A stretch of DNA of 64,000 nucleotides. Origin: Vanilla planifolia. Taxonomy: Eukaryota; Streptophyta; Magnoliopsida; Asparagales; Orchidaceae. Of the stretch, positions 22,690-34,451 are shown in pieces. Within the stretch, counting starts at the first letter, position 1, and each line of letters begins with the position of its first letter. Where the stretch lies: assembly GCA_023846275.1 (NCBI GenBank), contig CM043878.1:10671501-10735500 (forward strand), in the 5' to 3' direction. Both the position numbers and the translations under genes were made by a program. The notes beneath the pieces were generated by a model. The model saw only the letters and a program-made list of their open reading frames with translations, was not told where the DNA came from and made no database searches.

Positions 22690-24810
22690 TTGCTTGTGGT
22701 TTGTTCAATTATTGGTTTTACCTCGATCCACTTAGTTAAATAGTCTACCATGACTAACAAGTGCTTTTTGTTGCCGGAAACTATATGGAATGGTTCTTGC
22801 AGTCCATTCCTTATAATGTGAATGGCTATGGGATGTTTATTGACTTCATCAAATTGGCTAATTGACGAGAAAGGCTACTTTCTATTTGACACTTGTTAGT
22901 GCTTTGAGAATGTGGTGGTGTTTTGAAGTGTTGTTGGCTTGTAATACCCTTCTTTTAGAGTCTTTGTACTTAGATTTTTGGTAGACATTGGAGGAGAGGT
23001 TGTAGACAACTTTTTTTCTACACAAGCTTCCATTAATGAGACATTATCAAGACTAGTTCTCATTCGTCAGACATCTTTTTTGTCGAAAGATTCCTTCAAA
23101 GATGTATTGAATAAATGGTCTATTAAACACGTTGATCATGACACATTTTTAACGCTTTTAATTTGTTTATGCTCGAGTCAAACAACGTATCAAGTTGAAG
23201 AGCCATGTTTCCAAAATTTGTTTGGTGATCCGGAATTTGATTTTCTTCCCTTGAATTTGACAAACTTCAATTTTATTGGAGCCTATTCAGAAATTATGTA
23301 TAGAAATGCAATATTTTTTTTTAATATTGAATTCTTGGTATTGTATAGTCTTGTAAGTTAATTTATGACCAAATGAGAGTCAGAATACATGTTTATGTAC
23401 TTTACGGTAAACCCTTTTGTCAACAAAAGATTTGTGATGAGAGCTTCATATTTTGTTTGATTAGTGATTGGAAATGAAAGTTTAAGATGTCATATCGTGG
23501 TACCCTCAAGAGTAGTAAGCATGATTCCTAGACTGCTCACCTAAGACTCCTTTGATCTATAATGACCAAGCAAGTAATTGGACCTTAGGTTGCACGTGTT
23601 CTTGACTTTATAAAGCTAGTAACTACCCAAGATTGGATGGAGGTTCACAAGATATAGTCAATTACATATCCCCCTAGTTTCATGTTACATTTTGGAGGTG
23701 TCCAAATACATCAATAGAGTGTAAGACTTGTTATAAAGGTTTTTTAGTGATAACTTTTATTTTTATTAAACTTAGAAGGTCTTAATCTTCTTGACAAGAG
23801 GATGAAGGCTAGCACAATTCTCTCCAAATGTGAGTAACGAGTTTTGTCTTTCAAGTCATGATTGCTGTAATAGATAGGACTTTGAACCCCTTTTTGCCAA
23901 TGAGTATGGTGTCAACGATTGCTTAAGTTGCAACTAAGTGTAGCAAAGGACTTGTCTCAAATGAAGGCTACTAAGGATAAAGGATGTTGCTAAGTGTCTG
24001 AGGGCTTGGAATGCCTATTTGCATTCTCCAATCCATTCCATTTGGGCTTTATTGTGCAATGCCTTGAGAAAGGAAAGGAACATTTTCCAGCTTAAGAGAG
24101 GAATTGCATGAGTACAACAATCCTTGTTGTAGGTATTTTGAACTTCTCCCCTCAAGTTGGGCTAAGGCATCCCTAAAATAGCATGCACCTTCTTGGAATT
24201 GGCTTCAATTCCTTTCTTTAATACTAGGAATCTTAGAATTTGTCGTGAGAAGCTCTGAAGTTACATTAATATGGTTTAGTCACAAGATTCCTTTTGATTG
24301 TCTCTAGTTTCTCCTTGCAATTGGTTTAGGAAAGTTTTACACTTGATAAAGAGATCATCCACACAATTGTCTACATTTCTTCTAATTTGATTCTTGATGA
24401 ATGAGTCCATCATCCATTGATAAGTAAAACTTGCCTTTTCCAAACCAAAAGGCATGGCTTTGTAGCAAAATGTAGCAATAATGGTGATAAAGATCGTTTT
24501 TGTCTTATCTTCAGTATGTATATCTTTATCTAGTAATAGCCACAAAAAAAAAAAAGAAATCTAGAAAATAGAGATATCAAACCTTGTCATAAAATGTACC
24601 AATTGGTTGATTTGAGGTAACGAGTAAGAATCTTTTAGAAAGTAGTGTTAAGATGTGTGAAGCCAACATAGGCTTGTCACTTTCCATTAGCCTTCTTCAA
24701 GAAGACTACATTTGCAAGCCATTCTAAGTGTTGAACAGTCCTAATGAACCTTGATTCAAGGAGCTTCTTGAATTTAGCTCTTATGATGTGCTTTTGAAGT
24801 TGAAGGTCTC
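22690..24810 (-). mobile_element. Decayed Ty3/gypsy retrotransposon pol region
   Basis: Read on the minus strand, pol pieces appear in the Ty3/gypsy order RT, RNase H, integrase. Near 24790-24690 the RT start reads LEWLANVVFLKKANGK, then a TGA where the family has Trp. KDSYSLPQINQLV follows, and 24545-24276 gives FCYKAMPFGLEKASFTYQ and the damaged catalytic box VDDLFIKC. At 24235-24005 the RT-RNase H linker reads KKGIEANSKKVHAIL, and near 22790-22705 integrase reads GNKKHLLVMVDYLTKWIEV. Stops and frameshifts separate the pieces, so nothing intact could be made. The KRGIEANP-like linker fits the Tat/Ogre side of Ty3/gypsy, as I remember it. Flanking LTRs were not found. Confidence 0.9.
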
Positions 24811-26150
24811 TTCTTTTGGTAGACTGGGATTACATTATGTTTTTCATTTAAGTGATGTTCAGTTATAACTCGATGCATTACTAGCATATCCAAGATATTC
24901 TAGGCAAATGCATTATTATATTCTAACAATAAACTAAAAGTGATAACCTAAGATTTAAGAAGATCTTCACAATAACTAACAATATCAAGAGGGGCAAGAA
25001 ACTTTAGAGAAGGATGGATCATGGGTGAGATGGCTATGACCTTATTTAGAATAGTTGTCACTGGATGTAGTTATTGTCAAATTTGCTTGTATGACTAAGA
25101 AAGTTAGTCATATGCATTAGAGAAATCCTTTCTTCTCTAACGGTAATAACATGGTGATGCTTTAGACAAGCTCGACGCATTTTCTAATAAGATCTCTCAT
25201 CTTCTTTTTTATTTTTTCAAAGCCACGGATACAAAGGACATCTATTGAATAACTTTGTTGATGAGTATTCATCTTGTGTCCAAGTTGGCAATACAGTTCA
25301 TTGTAACAAAAGTATTGTTGTATAGCTTTCTTAAAGTCGACAAATCTACAAAGTTAAAAGTTATCGGTAATTTAGTAAGTTAAATTGCTGAGCTACTGTT
25401 GACATAAACCTATGTATTGTTCGTCTGGTGGGCTATCATTGATTATTTGTTGCCAATGTGGGAAGTCTTGGATTCATCTTGAATGGTCTTCTTTGCAACA
25501 AATTTGCAAGTCATCTTCTACTTTGGATTGACAACAAAATCCTTGAAGCCCAAAATGGATGTAGGAGATTCCTCTCTTAGTTTTAGCATCCTCTTCTTGA
25601 GAGAAGCTTCCTGTGGGTTTAGTGTTGTCTGGTCCTTATCCGACTTCAGTATGGTCGAAATCATCTTCTATCATTTCTAAATGGCTTGTGCCAGTGTTCT
25701 TCTTAAGGCACGATCCATAGATGGTTTTTCTTGGGGAGATTGTTATGAAGGTTCTCCATTATCTAATTTGGATGAAGTAATGCCTTAGTAGATTGTTTCT
25801 TGCTAGAATGACAATATGCCCCTCATGGCTTTAGTTGATGGGAAGGCCATGTTGCATCTCTTTCAACTTCCATCCCAACATCTATGTTTCCATTCTCTTT
25901 CTTGTGGTCAATCATAGAACAAATCTTTGCTTAGACGACTAATACTCGTTGCAAGCATGGAGGATTCTTGATCTAGCAAAGTCTCTATTAACTCCAACCA
26001 ACATTTCCAGATGACAAATACGTGAGTCTTTCACGTTGAACGTGGCTCTTGGCTCTTGAATCTCAGCTATCGATAGGTTTAGTGGATGGAAGTTTTTCTT
26101 GACATGATTTTTGGAATAGCCCAATTATCCCAAGAGGTTAATCGACCAAA
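24811..26150 (-). mobile_element. Probable further gag/pol remnant of the gypsy element
   Basis: Upstream of the RT pieces on the minus strand, base composition is like the pol region and there are broken, hydrophilic open stretches (for example SFSQEEDAKTKRGISYIHFG near 25620-25550 and a 61-codon frame at 26124-25939). No protease, zinc knuckle or capsid motif is clear. The assignment rests on position, and the outer limit is a guess. Confidence 0.4.
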
Positions 26151-27418
26151 CCAATAGATGTGCTTGAATGATCATATCAAGTGATTGCTAAGCATTGTTT
26201 AGGCTGAGATTTTAGAGCTTGTTGCTTGATCCTTACCCTCATAAAATTGCTTTATGGTTTTGAAGCTAATGAAGTCATGTAAGTGTTCATCCATAACTTA
26301 ATGACTTGGATCCCCCCTTGAAGTTCTAAGCAATATCTAACACAACAAATACTTCATTGTGATATTCCAAGTTGTCCAAAATTTAAGTCATCATGTTAAC
26401 AAATAAATGAGGTGAACTTTTGTGTCATGCTCCCCTTGGAGATCAAGCCTGACTTATTTTTGGAAGCATAGATTTTTTATAACAAATGAACTCAGAAAAC
26501 TTATGAAACTATGCATGGATGATCTTCATGTTGTCCTAATCCATAGTACATAATCTTTGTTGATTGGAACACAGATTGGTACTTTGAATTGAAATCTATC
26601 AACTGCATGAACCATTTCATAGTAGTTGTAAATAAACAACATTTTTGTAACCATTGTGATCATAAAATTATACAAAAAATAAAAAAATGAAAACAACAAC
26701 CTTAAAAGATCCTTTCAAAGAACATGAGGAATAAAACTTGTCTTGAAAGCTACAAACTTAAAACTTCTCTGTTTTTCATTTCAAGTCTCCAACAAATGGG
26801 TTTCGAATGAGCTGAAAATTTGATGCGAGCTAAAAAAAATTGATTTAGAAGTTTATAACCATAGAGGGTTTGCAATATGTGTTCTAAAAGTATTACAAAG
26901 CTCAAAAAGCAGTACCCAAAGCTTAAAAATAGTACAAAGTCTTTAATAATGTTTACACCTAATAAGAGCTTTCTTCTACAGCAACAGCACATGGAGTCCA
27001 ATTGATCTTTCATAAGTCAGGGACATGGTTTACACCCAATTGTCACCTTGGTTCAAGTGAACAAGTCTTATAATTTTTGAAATTAGGTCAAATTGGTTAT
27101 CTTTATTCTTCCCAAGCATGAACAACATCTTTTTTCAAACTTAAAACTTGACAATAGAACAATATGGTCTTGTTTGTGTCAATACCATTCATCTTTACAA
27201 TTAGACCAAACTTGTACATTTAAAGTAGAGGCCAATTCGTTATTTCTGAAATGCATCGACAAAATACCGTCTTCCTCGAGTTCCATTCTTACATGCATTG
27301 ACAACATTCAAAAACTATTACTAAATTAGAACAACATATTCCAACCATAGGGTTTTTATCCTCAGAAGAGGTAACTTGCCTTTGTTGAAGAGATGTAGGT
27401 GATCAAAAAGACCACTGA
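26151..27418. other. Spacer between the gypsy remnant and the LPA3-like gene
   Basis: AT-rich DNA with no recognised gene. The part next to 27419 should contain the 3' UTR and poly(A) region of the minus-strand LPA3-like gene. Short open frames at 26750-27013 (minus) and 27093-27329 (plus) have no motif. Confidence 0.4.
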
Positions 27419-28389
27419 TCAACTCCTCCAATTAGAGGATTGCTCCAACTCAAGCTCCTCTTCCCACCAAGTAGCATTCTGCAATATAACAGCAGCCTTG
27501 GAAAAGATGTATTATAAAGATGAACCATAAAATGAGTAAAGTCATCATCACATTATTTTAAAAAAAAAACTTAATGGTATTTAATTCAATGATATTGCTA
27601 CATCATATTATTCAAAAAAATTTTGAAGGTTAACTGCCTTCTTTAGGACCTTGAAGTCATGAGCCTGATTCATCAAAACTACCACTCTCAATTAAATGCT
27701 AAGTTTGCCTACATAAACCCTTCACATATCCTACTTATATGGGAACCTCTCAATTCAGCTATGCCTCTCTGCATTTGGGTTTGCAATCTTGTCAAAAGTT
27801 AGAAATGTGGACAAAATTCATAAACATCATTTTATAAAATATGGGGGGAGTAACTAAAACGCTAGGTTTGGTGAGCTTGTAGAGGCTGCTTTCCAAAACC
27901 TTTTATATGTAGTACACTGAGGGTATATAACAGAACTGGTTCATAGTTCATAACTGAAGTAATTGTTTCTGCAATACAAAATTGGAAAAAAAAAAAAAAA
28001 AATCTTAGTTAATAAGTAGAAAAAAAAAACAATTTCATGCAGAAGTTTTAAGTAAAGTACCATAGAACTACATTAGCTTTCAAACCAAGTGATGGAAGTA
28101 AAAGAACAACAGAAATAAGTCGAGCACTAGAAGTCTGAACCTTGTATCCCCTTCTCAGAAACTCCAGTGAGCTTCCTTCCTCCTCTTTCAAGCCAAGAAC
28201 CGTCAAAAGCTCTTCTTTTGTCTATAGATGTCCATTTTGCCAGGTCAACTGCACACAAAACTTCTAAAAAAAAACCCCACTATTTTAATTGTGGAATAGC
28301 AAATACCTCTCCAAGTGTAAACCGTGTAGCACATTCAGCAATACAAGCATAAGAGCCATCAACCTGTTTAAGCATAACCTGCCAAGGTC
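27419..28389 (-). CDS. LPA3: LPA3-like gene, last three exons
   Basis: Exon 28389-28307 follows acceptor cttttgttcag and begins inside a Gly codon: [18 protein letters not shown], then CATRFTLGE. Exon 28221-28141 gives [20 protein letters not shown], then FLRRGYK. Exon 27478-27419, after acceptor tatattgcag, gives [19 protein letters not shown] and TGA. An earlier AG at the end of cttttccaag would add six codons (AAVILQ) before NATWW, so a second acceptor is possible. The 662-nt intron before the last exon contains A-runs. Confidence 0.88.
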
Positions 28390-31300
28390 CTGAACAAAAG
28401 GAATTCAAGATGCAACTTCGAAGATTAATGGATTTCTTAAAAGCAAGAACATCTGGGTACAGATTACTAGCAACCTTTCCTTAAGGAAGAAAAATTAGAT
28501 CAGGGAATCATTTTGGATGGCTGCTGTTTTTGAGGCAGACTTGAAACTACACGAAAGTACAGTTTCAATAATTTACATGGCCGATCTAAAAGCTGTGCTG
28601 CCACATTACAAAATGATAGCCATGAAAAACAAAACCCAAGCATGTATAAAAGTAAAAATGTCATGACTAGGTCAAATGTCCACCAAACCCTTTATAACAA
28701 AAATAAGTTTACGTGATACACAAATTAGTAGTGATTAGCCTACAGCTAAGAAACAACTACTATTAGATCATGTCATGCCATTTCTCTTTCTGACTATCAT
28801 TTACATGTTTCATACAATTATGGTGTATATTCATCATTAAAGAAGTGATTGAATTGATTGCTTCATTTACACTGTATTTTCTAAGGTGTATATGAGTCAT
28901 AAATCTCTACTTCTTACTCTATAATTAGATGTTCTCTTGGAAAATCTTTTACTTTGAACGCAATGAATTTTCTTTTCTTCTTAGTAGGTACAGTTATTTT
29001 GCACCTAAGATACCATGAATCATAAAATCTACTACGGATTACATAAGACTAGGTGGAGCATAACCATAAGCACCTCCCTTTTGCATGCATACACCCCAAT
29101 GTGATGGCTGCGGCTTGCTTTACTACAAGTATTTTGGGCAGGCCATATGCCTCCTTTGTGGCCTGATGTAGATTCCCTTTTGATCTTATTTAGGTGCTTC
29201 CCCATTTCCCTTCTCTTTTTACTATTGTGAGTTGCCTTTTCTCGATATAAACTTCTGTCCCCTGGTGTAAAGATGTCTATACATTTTGTTTTGGTCAATG
29301 GGCCTCCTACACTCTGCCTTATAACCATAGAATTATTACTTGATGCAATCTAAGCAAGGCTCTCATTCTTCAAAAACTAAAAAGATATGCTCCAAAGTGC
29401 AGGTTGGTTTGAAGGTGGAAACAAAAGATACAAGAAAAGGACAAGACAAACAAGAGTGCATTAGTTTTAGATGGATATGCTCCTTTCACAGCTTTAAAAT
29501 GAAGGATGTGGAGATTTGACAAATTTATGAGAAAATACCAGCTCAAAATAAACAAGAAATTTTCTTTCTGGTTACACATTTGTATAAAGAAAGACACAAA
29601 AGAACATAAATGTGGAAAAAGTTGTTAAGGCTGGATGCCACTCCAATGGTTCGATTGGCATTGGAGAAGGTTGAATTCAATACTATCAAGGAACAATCAT
29701 CTTTTCAAGTTAATTTTGAATGCTATTATAATCCAATTCCAAGATAAAGTTGTGCAGGTTTATTGTTGACTATACATGTTGTGGGTAGTGTAAATTAAAC
29801 AGATAACAAATACTAGAGAATGACTTCATAGACTGGGGGATTCAGATTTAAAACTGAAACTGTGGAATGTAACCTCAATCAAAGATAACAATACATATAA
29901 CACATTTATCAAATAGCATTGCAGCGATTAAGAAAGATAGTAGAGAATATGTGGTGGTGAGGAGTGGAGTTAAGACTACAAGATGAAAGTGACTAGAGTG
30001 GGGCTTGGAAATAAAGAGAAAGCTGGTGGATTAAAATGGTAAAAGAATCCATACATAAGGCTTAACACCTTGAAGGGGACGGCCATGATGGGTTGAAGAG
30101 AACCTCATGTCCTTTTGGGTTTAAAAGGAAGTTGTAGGCTGGGAATTTTTTAAAGGGAAGCCTTGGTTATATGTTGAATGGGAGCTGGACCTTGAGAACA
30201 CCAGATTTTGGAGAGTTTGAGCAATAGAAAATGAGGTTAAGGGAAAGAGGGAAGGAGGAAGAGTAGGTAGTGGAGTCACCAAAGCTCACATGGGAGACCA
30301 ACCACCAAGTGTAAGCCAAGAAGAAGAAGCTAAAGCCAAAAGTATTAAGGGAATCTACTTTGGTTGAGTAGTTTTAAAGTTAAGAGTATTGAAGAGAGAC
30401 ACTCTAGATGAAAGGATTTTGAAATCAAGAGCATTGAGAAGATTTATCCTAAGAGAGGTTTTTGAAGTTAGGAGTATTGAAAGAATCTCATCTTGGTGAG
30501 AGGTTTTCGAAGTTGAGGGTATTGAGAAAATCTACTTGGGGTGAGTGTTGTTGACAAGGAGCGTATCCTTTTATAACGATGAGAAGATAGGATTCAAGAG
30601 AACTCAAATCAAGAAAAAGAGCAGATGATTAGATATGACGTTTTAGTTGGAATATATTAAGATTTCTTTACTTAAAAGAGAGATCTCAAGTGACATTGAT
30701 TTATAATGAAGTCACCTCAAGAGTTATGAATTTGTTTCAAACAGAAGGTCTTGAGAAATATTAAATAATTTTGATAAGATTTTAAAAAGTATTATAATAA
30801 TTGAAGACTAAATAGTGAGAAAAACCTCATAGAATAGATGTCAGATTAGTTTATGTATCTAAAGAATAGATTGGAGTGTTTGGAACTTTGTAGAGCAGCC
30901 ATCAAAGATTATGGCTTTTAAACTTATTGAAATGTTCTCTAGTGTTACTTGTAAGTCTTCTAAAAGTTTCAAGATGGTTGGGCCAATGGCTCAAGAATTT
31001 TCTCGAGAATGATCAAAGATGATTATTAATTGAATTGAATGAGGCCTTGCAATGTGGTAAATTTTTGGCTTAGGTAAATTGGATTTTGGTTTTTTGGTAA
31101 ATAAACTACTTTAAAATATCTTATCAAATTTTCAACACATTTTATATTGTTAGGTTTTAAGTTTTGCGTTGCAAATTATGCCTGATTTATTGCAGTTGTG
31201 CAAAAGGCTTTCATGTAAAGTGAATTTAGGATTTGAATATAATAAATCAGGAGTCAATTTGAATTTGATTCTAAATGGCAGGATTTTAGCTATCTTTGTC

Positions 31301-34300
31301 ACTTAATTTGTTAGAGTTAGTTCTTCTTTGTTTATCTATTATTTTTAATGTTATAAAGTGCTTAGAATATGCAAGGGGCTCTTAAGGGAGACCATTCACT
31401 ATGTTATCACCTTGGTGTGATCAATGCATTTTTGTAAGTCAAGAATTGTAATCTTTTGTGACTACTTAAAATATCTTATCAAATTTTCAACACATTTTAT
31501 ATTGTTAGGTTTTAAGTTTTGCGTTGCAAATTATGCCTGATTTATTGCAGTTGTGCAAAAGGCTTTCATGTAAAGTGAATTTAGGATTTGAATATAATAA
31601 ATCAGGAGTCAATTTGAATTTGATTCTAAATGGCAGGATTTTAGCTATCTTTGTCACTTAATTTGTTAGAGTTAGTTCTTCTTTGTTTATCTATTATTTT
31701 TAATGTTATAAAGTGCTTAGAATATGCAAGGGGCTCTTAAGGGAGACCATTCACTATGTTATCACCTTGGTGTGATCAATGCATTTTTGTAAGTCAAGAA
31801 TTGTAATCTTTTGTGACTACTTAAAATATCTTATCAAATTTTCAACATATTTTATATTGTTAGGTTTTAAGTTTTGCGTTGCAAATTATGCCTGATTTAT
31901 TGCAGTTGTGCAAAAGGCTTTCATGTAAAGTGAATTTAGGATTTGAATATAATAAATCAGGAGTCAATTTGAATTTGATTCTAAATGGCAGGATTTTAGC
32001 TATCTTTGTCACTTAATTTGTTAGAGTTAGTTCTTCTTTGTTTATCTATTATTTTTAATGTTATAAAGTGCTTAGAATATGCAAGGGGCTCTTAAGGGAG
32101 ACCATTCACTATGTTATCACCTTGGTGTGATCAATGCATTTTTGTAAGTCAAGAATTGTAATCTTTTGTGACTACTTAAAGACTCTTATCACCAACCTTG
32201 TGTTTATTGAAAAAGAAGGAAACAAATCCTAAAGAAGAGGCTGACTATTCTTATGATAATACCTTCTTTGTTTTGTTGCTATCTTTCATTTTTGTAGTTC
32301 TTTTTGTTGACTCTGTAGGTGAGTAAGTTCTAGTGTTTTATTTTTAGTCATTTCCATGGAGCTAAGAGAAGGTTTTGTATTCTTTGTTATCTGAAAGTCG
32401 ACAAGCGATTTGTCAAAGAATATCTTTTGTCATGATTTTCATGTGTACATGCTATGCTATGTGTTTTATCATTTTTCTTCCAATCACCAATGTACTTGTG
32501 TCTATGCTTCATATTGTCATTTTGCTTCCATATTTTTTTAGCAGCATCACTCTGCTCATTACAAACAGGTTAAAACTAGTACTAATATTACACCTTTTTT
32601 CCTACTAGTGAGATTTTCTTTCTTCAATTCTTCTCTCTCGGACAATTTTTTTGTCACGCTTAATTCCCAGTTTTCCCAATGATCCCTTAACAATTTTATT
32701 TTAAGTTACATCTAATCTAATCTAATGGTAGTTATTTAGCATTCTTTATTGATTTGTTATAAGACATTGTTAAATGGATTTTATTGTTATAAGAAAAGAT
32801 TCTGCATTACATATTTCATACCCAAATTTAAAACAAATATTTGATAGTTAGCCTTTTCTATTGTAACCACCACCACATGCTAGCTCAACATTATTCTCTT
32901 TCAAAGTTCCCTGCATTTTGTCTTCAACTACAGAGTGATATACAAGAAAGGTTTCAAATATTGCATAAGATGCATGTTAAGGTCATGGATATGAAATGGG
33001 TACTATAATAAGTTTTATATAGTACAAAAAAAAAAAAAAATCATTTTCAAACTGCAAGACCTCACTATAGAACTATTACCTAACTTTTATATTAACTATG
33101 GGAAAATTTACTCGAAAATTTAATAAATTTGTAGTGGTCATACTCAAGTTCCATAAAAGTATCCTAAATGTTCGATGGCGAACTGTTTGGAAAAGGACTT
33201 TTCCATAAGTAGAGGAGAAGCTTTGCTTCTCTCAATGAATAGGGTACATGCAAGCTCATCAAAAATGTAAAAACAATGGGTAGGAAAATTCTCATGTCAA
33301 TCACTTCAATGAAAAGCAATTCATTATTTCACTTATATCATCATGCCTGTAGTTTTTTGCAACAGAACAAGTAATGAAAGGGCAACATAAATAATAAAGC
33401 TCATAACACTCAGTTTCAATACATCGAACTGTCTAAGAGTTTCACTAACCTGGATACTGACGAAATAGTGCACCACTGTAATTCACCAAAAAAGGGGCGA
33501 CTGGTATTGTCTTCAAATTAAAAAACAAAGCTGTAAACTTAATATAAAATTTAAAATAAGTTAAAAAAATAAAAATTACCTTTGAATATTCTCTTGTTCT
33601 TACATAAAATACAGGTAAAAATTGCGAAAGAAATCGGTAATGCAAGTCTTTATTGGGGAATCCCCACAAACCTAGGTCAGACCTGTCATAACCACAGAGA
33701 ACCAAAGGATGATATTTGTTACCATGCAATTTAATGACTTCTCCAAACAAAGCAAGCATACCGCAGGGTATCCAGCTCCAAATTGAAAAGAAGAACAGGA
33801 ATGGATGCAGCATATTGTTCCTGAGAACAAAGTGAGAAAAAGGAGAAAACCAAGACAATGAACATGAATAAGTCGATAAAGCATGTTAATTTTAATAAGA
33901 CATGTAGTTAATTAAGAAGCTTCAAATTGAATGTTCAGACAAGTATTCAAATTAGCCTATGAAGAAAACTTACAGTTTAAAAAATAGGCAATTTTTCATA
34001 AATAATTTACCTTAAATATTTATGACCAAGGAGACTTTATTATTAATTTAGCACCAAGCAGAGAACTTGCATTGGTTACAGCAAAACAACTTTCTAAGCT
34101 ACATAGAAAATTCACGGCAATCAAAAACCACATACATTTTTTGTACTTTTCAAAGAGTTAATATACCAAAAATTCATAATGGGCATACATTGCATCTTGT
34201 CAACATATAACAAATAATGTAGGTGAATAGATACATTTATTTGTCATGACTTTGAAAGTAAGAAAAATTAATTTTTTTTTTTTTTGAAGTTCTTGAGCCT

Positions 34301-34408
34301 TGGCCAACAATAGGATTTGTAATAAACTTGATTAATATAGTTGGAAGGTTTGTTCAAATAGGTAAGTAAAATCTCTTGATGCAGGTCTTGGAAATGTTAG
34401 ATCCAAGT

Positions 34409-34451
<43 letters not shown>

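Larger units (their letters stand above)
28390..33449 (-). other. LPA3-like intron (5.1 kb) with repeat arrays
   Basis: Interrupts a Gly codon between RQYP and PWQV. It contains a 44-bp minisatellite (30342-30560) and three 355-bp tandem copies (31113-32177), plus an A-run near 33027-33041. A minus-strand 98-codon open frame at 29032-29328 has no motif I recognise. No transposase or reverse transcriptase is visible. Confidence 0.8.

Noticed and set aside
22978..23361. 127-codon plus-strand frame (MVDIGGEVVDNFF…)
   Set aside because: It lies antisense within the decayed gypsy pol region and has no recognisable motif; likely chance.
27040..27070. tRNA-like ggttcaagt word
   Set aside because: No acceptor stem, D-arm or anticodon arm can be folded around it.
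28390..28480. Coding extension [15 protein letters not shown] upstream of PWQVML
   Set aside because: The previous exon ends RQYPG in phase with an acceptor at cttttgttcag, and the family joins RQYPG to PWQVML, so this stretch is intron.
29032..29328. 98-codon minus-strand frame in the 5.1-kb intron
   Set aside because: No motif, no splice support and no composition shift; probably chance or old element DNA.
33445..33858. 137-codon minus-strand frame as a free-standing gene
   Set aside because: It is the fusion of LPA3-like exons and two short introns; exon 33820-33762 is in a different frame from this ORF.
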